Part shown: positions 45,683 to 54,366 of the stretch, in pieces | How positions within the stretch are numbered: the first letter of the stretch is position 1 | Layout of the letters: each line of letters opens with the position of its first letter | NCBI GenBank assembly: GCA_951802425.1 | Contig: OX637803.1 | Span: forward strand, 1,736,001-1,800,000 | Length of the DNA: 64,000 nucleotides | Source: Clavaria fumosa | Taxonomy: Eukaryota; Basidiomycota; Agaricomycetes; Agaricales; Clavariaceae | Reading direction: 5' to 3' | Translations under genes and position numbers: made by a program | The notes under the pieces: model-generated | Database searches by the model: none | Seen by the model: the letters and a program-made list of their open reading frames with translations, nothing else | Told to the model about the DNA's origin: nothing

Positions 45683-45880
45683 TTACACTGAGTAGCGAAG
45701 GTTTACATATTGAATCGAATAGTCCACGTACGTGATTTTGTGCCATGGAAGAATGCCGCGCCAGATACCAATAGATATTAACCAGTTACCAATGCTATAA
45801 ATGATTCCATGTGCGAGGTTGAGCATAACGTGGAAAGACACAGGGTATTCAGCATGAAAATGGTCCCAGATTCTCTATCA
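45683..45880 (-). CDS. Possible exon with a hydrophobic segment, unassigned
   Basis: A minus-strand frame reads IWDHFHAEYPVSFHVMLNLA, then a hydrophobic run around GIIYSIGNWLISIGIWRG and ends YVNLRYSV-stop. Composition (Ile/Trp/Tyr-rich, balanced codons) looks coding and could form a membrane segment. I found no initiator context except an internal ATG (MLNLAHG). It may be the last exon of an unrecognised gene or chance. Function unknown. Confidence 0.25.
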
Positions 45881-45921
45881 CTGAAAGCATAACGTCCACC
45901 GTGGGGTGAAACGGGAGGTAG

Positions 45922-47130
45922 TCAAGGTGACATAACAGCAGAACAAGCCCTTCTTCCCGAGGCAAGGGGTTGGGGGTTCGGGGCACAGTCGTGAGCTTGC
46001 ACATCATATAGTGATGGATATGCAACGGGAGAGCGGGATGTGACGAAACGCCTCTCATGCTCCGGGAGGCTGGCGAAGAACCTCTGGATATGCTGCGCCG
46101 AGGGACGGGCAGAGGGATCTGCACACCAGGTACTCTGAAGGAAGTTCCAAACGCTCTCAGGGATGGAACTATAATTGCTTCGCAGCGGTCGTCTGTGCTT
46201 CGACACCCTGCAGATTACCGCATATCCAGGAAGGGTAGGGAAGGGCTTCCGGCCGGTCAGAATCTGGACAAAGATAAGCAATCAGAAGACTATAAGGGTG
46301 CTCAATCAGATGAGCCCTGCCTCGAGAGCTGCGAACCCAAACGCCCAAACATCAGTTGCAGTCGTGAAGTACGACTGGTAGACCCATTCCGGGGCTATGT
46401 AACGATAGGTGATGTAGGTGTTGCCCGTGTCGCCTGCCGCAAGTGGTTGTGCAAGGCCGAAATCGGTGATGCTGGCTTGGCATTCACCGTTTATCAAGAT
46501 GTTTCGCTGGATTACGGGCTTGTAAATCTCCATTATGGAAGAAATAGAGTACTCACAGGCTTGATGTCTCCATGCGCCAAACCTACAGCAGCCGAATGTA
46601 GCCACGCCAAGCCTGCAGCTATTTGCCCGAGCTACAGCGCAAGATCAGAGGGAATCACATTTTTTTTTGTGTTAAGATGGGCTTCACCAGTGGTATTGGG
46701 GGTATCCATGGATACTTGTCGAGAAACTGAATGATGTGGCCATGCTCGTAGTAAGGTGAAACGAGGCCGAGTGCTCCTCTGATTCGATATTTGCCTAAGA
46801 AAGGCGTTATATTGGGGTGGCGGCCCGCCTTTGCCCATATCTTTGCCTCATACTGTTGAATGCGATAAGTCGACGACTGCGGAATTAGATAGATAAAGGA
46901 AACGGCGCACTTCTAGTCTCTCTTCATCAGGCGTTCGAATTTCAACTTTAATAGCCACCTTCTGGATAGTACAGGTGAAATTCGGTCAGTGAAGGAAGGA
47001 GAATGGGCTTTCGCACAAATTCAGAGTTGTGACCAGGACGATATAGCACGGCCTTGTAGATGTGGGAGAATCCACCCTCAGCAAAAGGAACACACTCCAC
47101 GTTGATCACATCCCTCAGGTAATCTTCCAT
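45922..47130 (-). CDS. Small protein kinase, basidiomycete expanded type
   Basis: Kinase domain with almost nothing outside it. Exon 1 is 47130-47017 with MEDYLRDVINVE and the Gly loop FAEGGFSHIYKAVL; intron 46962-47016; exon 2 starts KVAIKVEIRTPDEERLE, giving the ATP-binding Lys. Later exons supply QYEAKIWAKAGRHPNITPFL, YYEHGHIIQFLDKYPW, LGQIAAGLAWLHSAAVGLAH, the catalytic HGDIKP spliced to RNILINGECQASITDFGLA, APEWVYQSYFTTATDVWAFG, and VQILTGRKPFPTL to the end at 45922. HGDIKP, the Asn and DFG are intact, so it should be active. The sequence resembles the TKL-like small kinases that are numerous in mushrooms; the substrate is unknown. Several exon ends were not phased. Confidence 0.8.
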
Positions 47131-47757
47131 GTCGAGAGCTGGGGGAGCGGAAATGTACGAGGTGAATGCAGGAGGAGAGGGGGCGATAAGCCCAGCTTCT
47201 GGGCGGCATGGCTTGGGGGCGAATAGTGTCGTCCATCTCTTTCTCGAGTCGGTCCCCCCGGACGAGTGCGTCGGGAGTCTGGTAACGTCTCAGAAACTGT
47301 CAATAGTATTTTAACCCCTTCGTTGTCCGCCAGGTATACCGCTTCAACGACTCTGGACCACTGGACTCAATGGACGTTCAGCGCAGCCAGTCCACTGTGT
47401 CTCGGCCTCGTGGGGAATTCCGGAAGTGATCCCATGATTCTTCAGGGCCATCAAGGTAGCCACGGGCTGATGGAACTGGACTGATGGGAGTCCATCATGG
47501 GACGGGTATCGTATGGGTATCGTGGTGTCGCGGCGCCAGCGCGGACCCCGGCCGGCGCGAGTGCAGCGCACCGACATGCAGGACAAGCCGTCCCCTCTGC
47601 AGTGGGTCCAAGAAATACAGCATTAGAGTCAGCTAGCCCCCTAACTAACGATGGTCGATATCAATAGTCTCCAAATTGCCCAGTGGCTGGAAACACAAGA
47701 CCACCCACCTGTTGTCAACTATCGTTGAACCACTACCGCCGTTCGCTGGCAGACGGT
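47131..47757. other. Intergenic, no gene seen
   Basis: Upstream region of the kinase and 3' flank of the small membrane-protein gene. Short frames here have no recognisable family and are in no coherent exon pattern. Confidence 0.5.
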
Positions 47758-48015
47758 CTATGTCGTCTCGTGACACAGCGGTGCTTTATGTGATCCAAAC
47801 ACGCCACGAGCCTTGACGAGTTTGTCGAGCGCGGCCAGCTCTTCGTCCGTGACGAGCGTGTCCGAGCGCAGGGTCCGCACCAGAGACTCGAGGACAGATA
47901 TCTGCGCAGAAACTTGCGCGCGTTGCTCTGCGGCTTCCTTCGTACGGAAGAACAAATGCGTTGAGACGGTGCTCAGAGCTATCGAGTAGACGATGTGGGG
48001 TAGGTAGGGATGCAT
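47758..48015 (-). CDS. Small single-pass membrane protein, unknown function
   Basis: An 85-residue intronless frame beginning MHPYLPHIVYSIALSTVSTH. One hydrophobic segment near residues 7-22 is followed by an Arg/Gln/Glu-rich helix (EQRAQVSAQISVLESLVRTL) likely to form a coiled coil, and an Asp/Glu/Leu-rich end. I recall similar short proteins with an HPYLPH start in other Agaricomycetes but cannot name a function. A short N-terminal anchor with an exposed helix would suit an organelle membrane protein; that is inference only. Confidence 0.55.
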   Translation of the reverse strand: MHPYLPHIVYSIALSTVSTHLFFRTKEAAEQRAQVSAQISVLESLVRTLRSDTLVTDEELAALDKLVKARGVFGSHKAPLCHETT

Positions 48016-49187
48016 TGCTGGTGGGAAATAAGTTGAACGTTGTGGTGAGACGAAGGAGCCGAGTTAGCGCCGCGTGTCGCGCTCGCGACTTTGCTGCTGG
48101 ACAGCCTTTGGGGCTCAGTAATTGGCGACATACTGCCGTGCGGTATCCTGCTACCCGTTTGCTTGCTTCGAGTCGGTGCTTACCTCGTCTCCTACGAAGA
48201 GCTGGCCCGAGCCTGCCGTCATGGCGTACCAACCTCACCTGGATGGAGTTGGGCTGCATCATCCTAGAGCAACACACCCGTACGCCGCATGTTTGTGTGT
48301 ACCCAAGTTCGACATCCTCGTGTCTATCACAGACGCCCAGGCATGCAAAGTGGAACCATTTGTACCTCTGCTAAATACCACGCAAGCACGGCTCCTCGCC
48401 TTCGCACCCTCTTTTCTTTCCATAGTGGCATCGCGCACAAGACGAGTATGAATGTACTCTTACAAACGCTTTTCTTCGGCCGCAGTTCCTTCTTCTGGCA
48501 AATTCGCCCTGCTCTAGTTATTCTCCACCCCTGAGTCAATTCTTTTATACCTCCACAGACGGAATTCTTGCCGCTGGCAGTACTCAAGTGCAAGTGCAAC
48601 CGTGTCGTATGAAATACAAATGTCAAGCGGCACACCTACGGGCGTAGCGCCCCACTTGCAGCACATGAGCGACGAAAGCTTCAGGCCGCGCAGTGTGACG
48701 ACCCGATGAACGACACTCTGGTGTCCTGACACCGGGGCACGTTACACACATCTGACGTGCTTGCGCATGCAGCGCCAGTGTGAGAGCAAGTGTACTTTCG
48801 AATCATCGTATCGAACCGTTTTACAATATATTTTACACGCAAGAACGCACTACAGATTCCCCATCGCGAAGACGTCCCGCAAGGAGAAATGGGGGTACGT
48901 GCGCAGGGGCTCAGAGTTGCCGGATCAAGTGTCAAGTTACCCATAGAGATGCCCGGGGCACGGTCATAGTCCCGCCGCCAAGAATGAGCCATTGGTAATC
49001 GACCTTTCAGTGCGTTTTGATTGCTTAAATGGTGCCCAGTGCTTTATAGCCTCCCTTCACTGACACCATCCCAGTTGCTCCGCGTGTCGTACTGAAGTCA
49101 ATGTTGCAGAGTCTCCTGCTCTCCTGCTCCTTCAGTGGACGTTGAGGTTTACCTGTATCATCTCTAATGGTCGAATTTGCGGATGAT
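48016..49187. other. Intergenic, no gene seen
   Basis: Six-frame reading shows only short low-quality frames. No repeats, tRNA or motif noticed. Confidence 0.5.
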
Positions 49188-49425
49188 ATTCCGATAATTT
49201 GCCTAGGACAACGAACAGGACACAGGGCAAATACAAAATTAAATACGTAACTTCTACACAGAGGTTACTGGAGGTTAGCGAGAGTAAGGTATCATCTGTA
49301 GTTGGAGACGAAAAGGAAGAAGACCTTTGAAGTTTTATAACGGCGCTCGCAGAACTCACCCCAGCGTACAGTTCGCAGCTGTTGAGATTCTGAACGTACA
49401 ATTTGATTTCCATTTTAGACTACTA
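49188..49425 (+). pseudogene. Mosaic of sirtuin 3' flank and RRP41 3' end
   Basis: 49188-49280 resembles 61268-61370, the region just beyond the sirtuin stop codon (shared CCGATAATTTGC, GAACAGGACACAG, TTAGCGAGAG-like blocks). 49297-49425 resembles 45320-45605, the end of RRP41 and its 3' flank (GTAGTTGGAGACGAAA, then GGAAGAA, then ACGTACAATTTGATTTC). The coding piece is only about 10 codons and is frameshifted. The order, sirtuin tail before RRP41 tail, is what a tandem duplication of the segment between these genes would leave at its junction. Confidence 0.65.
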
Positions 49426-49635
49426 CAAAATAACTAGGAAGCGCCGACTGACAGTCGGCTGAACCCTTGCTTGCACCACATCACAGATCACATAGAGTTC
49501 ATTAAAAATGTGCTACACTATAAGTAGGAAACAAGAAACAGCTTAAATGATAGGACTTCAAGAACAAAGATATAAAAGATAAGATATTGCCATGACAATG
49601 GCATGAACAGTCTGCAGCTTCAAAAGTTTCATTGG

Positions 49636-49875
49636 TGTTGAAGATCAAGCGGAGCCTGAATCTTATTTAGACTGTTACAGCCACGGTAGTGGTGCGATAC
49701 TGCTCAGTACGGTATACCGACTGAGCAGTGAGTAAAATTTTCTATGCGACTACAACTTCTCTTATTGACACGACTACTTGTAGATAAACTTACGTTCCAG
49801 GTAGCTGTCTAATAAAAACTCAGTACGGTATACCGACTGAGCAATAAACTTACGTTCCAGGGCATATCTTCTATA
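49636..49875 (+). repeat. Copia 5' LTR
   Basis: 240 bp, starts TGTTGAAG and ends TTCTATA. Two palindromic CAGTACGGTATACCGACTG blocks (near 49707 and 49820) and two ATAAACTTACGTTCCAGG blocks are internal direct repeats. Confidence 0.92.
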
Positions 49876-49890
49876 GATTATGAGACCCGC
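49876..49890 (+). promoter_or_regulatory. Probable minus-strand primer binding site, half-tRNA-iMet type
   Basis: GATTATGAGACCCGC directly follows the LTR. It resembles the complement of the anticodon arm of fungal initiator tRNA-Met (GGTTATGAGCCC-like), as used by Drosophila copia and yeast Ty5. The ATG of the polyprotein lies inside it. The same site recurs at 54363-54377. Confidence 0.55.
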
Positions 49891-52800
49891 TCCCTCTCAC
49901 GAAGACTCTATCCCCGCTCAAAGCTCCCCCTTCGCGATAGTAAAACTACGCGACGATGGGTCCAACTGGCCGGACTACGAAATGAAAGCGAAGACGGCTA
50001 TGGGAGCAAAAGGGTTGATTAGACACGTTGAAGGGACAGCGAGGAGGCCCTTACCTTTCGATATTGAGAACGGAAGACCGGTCACGGAACCCGGAAAGGT
50101 CGCCACACGCTCAGACATTCAAGATCTAGAGCGTGCTATGGACGACTTTGAGCAAAAGGAATATGCGGCGCGGCATATCATGCTTACCACTGTATCCCCG
50201 CGACTCTCTACAATGCTCCGAGCCAATTCGTCTGCCGCTCAGATGTGGCAACAGATCGTATCCGATGCTACAAAGAAAAGTAAAGTTCACCAAGTTGATA
50301 CGCGACGCCGCCTGCAAGAAATGCGCTGCCCCGAGGGTGGAGACGTGCGCGCGCACCTCAATGCGATGACCAATCTTCGCAACGAACTGGAAGCGATTGG
50401 CGGATCTGTTAACGACGAGGACTTTGCGACGATGATACACGTTAGCTTACCTCTCAGCTATCGCCCCCTACTCCAATCCATCCTTCACGCCGCTGACATG
50501 AACGAAAAACCGGTCGACCCGAACTACCTGATCAGAATTATCCTCGAGGAAAACCACCAGCGAGAGATCACTCATGGGCTAACGAAATCGGGCCAGGCCG
50601 CTTTCCAGACCAACAAAAACCGTCGAAGAGGGAGAGGAAACAAAAATTCAGGCCAAGCGAAACACTGCGACAATTGCAAACGCACCAATCATAACATAGA
50701 AGACTGCTTTGCCAAAGGCGGACCCAAGGAAGGCCAGCGCCCTCCCTGGGGCAAGAGCAGGCAGAGTGGAGCGAGCGCTACGACGACAAGTGGGAAGGAA
50801 GAAGGTGCGGACGAGTGGGTATCATTCACCTGTACTTCACCCCCCATGGACGTCGCTGCCAAGACAACCCCACCATGTTCACACGTCACTGCGATCCTTG
50901 ATAGTGGCGCTACTGCCCACTTTACTCCTTTGAGAGAAAAGCTAATCAATTTCCGGAAGACGTCTCCCAGACCTGTTACCGCCGCAGATGGGGGAGAATT
51001 CAACGGTGTCGGTTGCGGCGACATGCCTTTGGAAGTCATGAACGGGTCAAAACTGTCAAAGCTACTCCTCAAGGACGTTATATACTCACCAAAACTCGCA
51101 TTCACCCTCGTCTCCATCGGGCGCCTGGACGATTCTGGATGTACTGCTACGTTCAGTCATGGTCTCTGCACCATCAGGCGTTCTGATGGAAGGGAGGTCG
51201 CACGTGTAAAGAAAATAAACGGCCTATATCAGTTAAATGGCACTGCGCACAAACACGCCCCACTACACGCCAACGCGGCCACACAGAGGCTGACGATAAC
51301 GGAAGCCCACCGCACACTGGGACACATCAACGTCGGTAGCGTTAGACATGCAATAAAAAATGGCAAAATCACCGGAATAACCCTCGACGAAGACTCAGAG
51401 TTCGAGTTCTGCGACGCGTGTGCCCAAGCAAAACCCCACCGTCAACCGTTCCCCGATCAAGCCCAGAACCGAGCCCAATCCTTCGGCGATCGCATCCACG
51501 CCGACCTATGGGGACCAGCTGCCGTTGAGTCGATATCTAGGTGCCGGTACACAGTCGACTTTGTCGATTGTGCGACGCGCTGGACACACGTAGCGTTCGT
51601 TCGCCGTAAGAATCAAGCGTTTCAGACATACCTTGATTTTGAGAAAGGACTTGAGACACAGAACAACGTGAAGATAAAAATCCTTCGCTCTGACCGTGGC
51701 CACGAGTTCCTAAACGATAGGTTTAGTGAGCACTTAGCAAAAAGAGGGACGAAAAGAGAACTCACCGTCCACGATACGCATGAACAAGTGGGCGTAGCCA
51801 AGCGCTGGAACCGCACGAAGGCGGAACTAGTGCGGGCGATGCTGATAGACTCGAAACTACCGAGGTTTCTATGGGCTGAGGCTATGAATCACGCTGCCTG
51901 GATCAAGAACCGCTCACCTACTCGAGCACTTGACAACTGCACCCCCTATGAAGCCAGATATCGCAGCAAACCCGACATGTCCAAGCTCGTCCCCTTTGGC
52001 ACGCATGCCTGGGTCAAGATACCCGATGCCGGTAAGCTTGAGTCTCGCGCGAAGTTCGGCCACTTCGTCGGCTTCGATGGGACAAGCACCGGGTACCGTA
52101 TCTATTACCCAGACAAACGTCAGGTAAAAGTTGAGCGTGAGGTCATCTTTAACCGCACCGGACACTCCCAAACCGTCCCAATACCCGAGGAATTGGAGGC
52201 CGTGGGGGAGAAGATCAAGAACATCCTCCAAGACCTCAAGGGAGACCGTCCGTCGTCGCCCAGTGTCGACGAAAGTTCCAGCGACCCAGGCGACCCAAAC
52301 GATGTTAATCAGCGGTCAAACGACGACGAAAGTGACTCAGACGACACTCACAGTCGGTCTGGTAGCCCTCAACCTCCGTCTCCGCCGCCCGATTACCCTC
52401 ACCATTCCGAAAACGAAGACGCTGGTCGACCGCGCCGTAAACGCCATGATCCCGGTTTTTACAGGAAATTAGCTGGGTACCAAGTCTATACCACTGATCA
52501 CGCACCTGAAGGCCCTCTAGACGACTCACTAGATCCTCTCCCGCTGCTTGCACTGAGCGCTGGCGCCATAGGTTCAGAACCGCGCACGCTCACAGAAGCA
52601 CTATCGAGAGACGACGCGCGTCAATGGCAAGAAGCTTGGGACGCTGAGCTCGCACAGCTGCAACGCCTACGTACCTGGAAGATCGTCCCGCGGCCGTCCA
52701 ACAAGCCCGTTATCCCGTTTAGCCATGTCTTCAAAGTCAAGTTAGGCCCAAACGGTGAAATTTTAAAATACAAAGTCAGGCTCGTTGCTGGTGGACACAG

Positions 52801-54115
52801 GCAGGTAAAAGGACTTAACTACACCGAAACCTTTGCCGCCGCTGCCAAGATCGCCTCAATCCGAGTCGTCCTCGCCAATGCGGCCCAACTTGACTGGGAG
52901 ATCGATCAAATCGACGTCGTCGGCGCTTACCTCAACGCAGAGATCGATGAAGACGTTTTCATGGAGGTCCCTCCAGGCGTGCTAGGCACGAACAATAGAG
53001 GGAAAGTGTGCAAGCTCCTAAAGGGTCTCTATGGGCTGAAGCAATCAGGAAGGAAATGGCACGAAAAGATGACGAGCGTCTTCCTCGACCTGGGATTCAC
53101 ACCGTCACGCTTGGACCACTCGGTGTTTACAAAAACCAATGCTGGCCAAACAACCCACGTAACGGTCTCAACAGATGATATGGTCATCGCCGCGAGCTCA
53201 CGCGCAGCCATAAACGAATTTAAAAGGTCTTTCTCTAAGTATTTTGAGATTACCGACCAAGGCGAAGCCTCTTGGCTTCTAGGCTTCGAGATAAGGCGTG
53301 ACTGTGCTGCAAAAACGATTTCCATCAATCAGAAAGCCTACATTACAACGATGGCCGAGAGATTTGGACTGACCGATGCGAAGCCAACGTATACGCCCAT
53401 GGAGCCTGGCGCGGTTTTCTCCAAGGATCAGTGTCCTTCCGAGCCCATCCGTGCACCCTACCAAGAGGCCTGCGGCAGCGTTCTTTGGCCTGCGGTCATT
53501 TCACGCCCGGACATACAATTTGCGGTGGGAATATTAACCCAGTTCACCCAGAACCCAGCTGAGATCCATTGGAGAGCGATCAAACGTGTAATAAAATACC
53601 TACACACCACTCGCGATCACTGGTTAATGCTTGGTGGAACTATCAATGAACCGGACGTGTACGCAGACGCGGATTGGGCCTCGCAGACTCATCGTCAATC
53701 CATCTCGGGGTATGCGGTCAAGCTGGGCACCGGCGTCGTCTCGTGGTCGTCGAAGAAGCAGCCGCTCGTTGCACTGTCAAGCGCCGAGGCCGAATACATC
53801 GCCGCGACACACGCGGCGAAAGAGATCCTGTGGCTGCGAGCTTTTCTCAGCGAGCTAGGGAGATGCCCAACCGGACCGACCAAGCTGCTTACCGATAATC
53901 AGTCTGCCATCGCTATATCCAAGGATCCTAAATTTCATGCGAGGACGAAACATATCGATGTGCGGTACCACTTTATAAGAGATTTGGTCCGAACGAAGAA
54001 GATCAACATCACGTACGTGCCAACCGATGCCAACCTCGCTGACACATTCACGAAGGCGTTGTCCCGGACGAAATTCGAGGGCGCAAGGAGGTCGATTGGG
54101 CTTTGTCCCGCTTGA
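49880..54115 (+). CDS. Copia Gag-Pol polyprotein, unit 1
   Basis: 1411 residues, one frame. Order: Gag with helical UBN2-like part; zinc knuckle CDNCKRTNHNIEDC (about residue 257); protease AILDSGATAHF (about 337); pre-integrase HRTLGHINVGSVRHA with CDACAQAK; integrase core with Asp in IHADLWGP and SDRGHEF; reverse transcriptase QIDVVGAYLNAEIDEDVF, LLKGLYGLKQSGRKW and STDDMVIA; RNase H DVYADADWAS, ALSSAEAEYIA and LLTDNQSAI. The integrase position that should be the catalytic Glu (35 residues after the second Asp) is Lys, in GVAKRWNRT. Otherwise all catalytic motifs are present. The start codon lies 4 nt after the LTR. Confidence 0.95.
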   Translation: MRPAPSHEDSIPAQSSPFAIVKLRDDGSNWPDYEMKAKTAMGAKGLIRHVEGTARRPLPFDIENGRPVTEPGKVATRSDIQDLERAMDDFEQKEYAARHIMLTTVSPRLSTMLRANSSAAQMWQQIVSDATKKSKVHQVDTRRRLQEMRCPEGGDVRAHLNAMTNLRNELEAIGGSVNDEDFATMIHVSLPLSYRPLLQSILHAADMNEKPVDPNYLIRIILEENHQREITHGLTKSGQAAFQTNKNRRRGRGNKNSGQAKHCDNCKRTNHNIEDCFAKGGPKEGQRPPWGKSRQSGASATTTSGKEEGADEWVSFTCTSPPMDVAAKTTPPCSHVTAILDSGATAHFTPLREKLINFRKTSPRPVTAADGGEFNGVGCGDMPLEVMNGSKLSKLLLKDVIYSPKLAFTLVSIGRLDDSGCTATFSHGLCTIRRSDGREVARVKKINGLYQLNGTAHKHAPLHANAATQRLTITEAHRTLGHINVGSVRHAIKNGKITGITLDEDSEFEFCDACAQAKPHRQPFPDQAQNRAQSFGDRIHADLWGPAAVESISRCRYTVDFVDCATRWTHVAFVRRKNQAFQTYLDFEKGLETQNNVKIKILRSDRGHEFLNDRFSEHLAKRGTKRELTVHDTHEQVGVAKRWNRTKAELVRAMLIDSKLPRFLWAEAMNHAAWIKNRSPTRALDNCTPYEARYRSKPDMSKLVPFGTHAWVKIPDAGKLESRAKFGHFVGFDGTSTGYRIYYPDKRQVKVEREVIFNRTGHSQTVPIPEELEAVGEKIKNILQDLKGDRPSSPSVDESSSDPGDPNDVNQRSNDDESDSDDTHSRSGSPQPPSPPPDYPHHSENEDAGRPRRKRHDPGFYRKLAGYQVYTTDHAPEGPLDDSLDPLPLLALSAGAIGSEPRTLTEALSRDDARQWQEAWDAELAQLQRLRTWKIVPRPSNKPVIPFSHVFKVKLGPNGEILKYKVRLVAGGHRQVKGLNYTETFAAAAKIASIRVVLANAAQLDWEIDQIDVVGAYLNAEIDEDVFMEVPPGVLGTNNRGKVCKLLKGLYGLKQSGRKWHEKMTSVFLDLGFTPSRLDHSVFTKTNAGQTTHVTVSTDDMVIAASSRAAINEFKRSFSKYFEITDQGEASWLLGFEIRRDCAAKTISINQKAYITTMAERFGLTDAKPTYTPMEPGAVFSKDQCPSEPIRAPYQEACGSVLWPAVISRPDIQFAVGILTQFTQNPAEIHWRAIKRVIKYLHTTRDHWLMLGGTINEPDVYADADWASQTHRQSISGYAVKLGTGVVSWSSKKQPLVALSSAEAEYIAATHAAKEILWLRAFLSELGRCPTGPTKLLTDNQSAIAISKDPKFHARTKHIDVRYHFIRDLVRTKKINITYVPTDANLADTFTKALSRTKFEGARRSIGLCPA

Positions 54116-54122
54116 GGGGGAG
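54114..54122 (+). promoter_or_regulatory. Polypurine tract
   Basis: GAGGGGGAG immediately before the middle LTR; it overlaps the stop codon of the polyprotein. Repeated at 58601-58609 before the last LTR. Confidence 0.8.
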
Positions 54123-54362
54123 TGTTGAAGATCAAGCGGAGCCTGAATCTTATTTAGACTGTTACAGCCACGGTAGTGGTGCGATACTGCTCAGTACGGT
54201 ATACCGACTGAGCAGTGAGTAAAATTTTCTATGCGACTACAACTTCTCTTATTGACACGACTACTTGTAGATAAACTTACGTTCCAGGTAGCTGTCTAAT
54301 AAAAACTCAGTACGGTATACCGACTGAGCAATAAACTTACGTTCCAGGGCATATCTTCTATA
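54123..54362 (+). repeat. Copia middle LTR, shared by both units
   Basis: Same 240-bp sequence; it is at once the 3' LTR of unit 1 and the 5' LTR of unit 2. Confidence 0.92.
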
Positions 54363-54366
54363 GATT

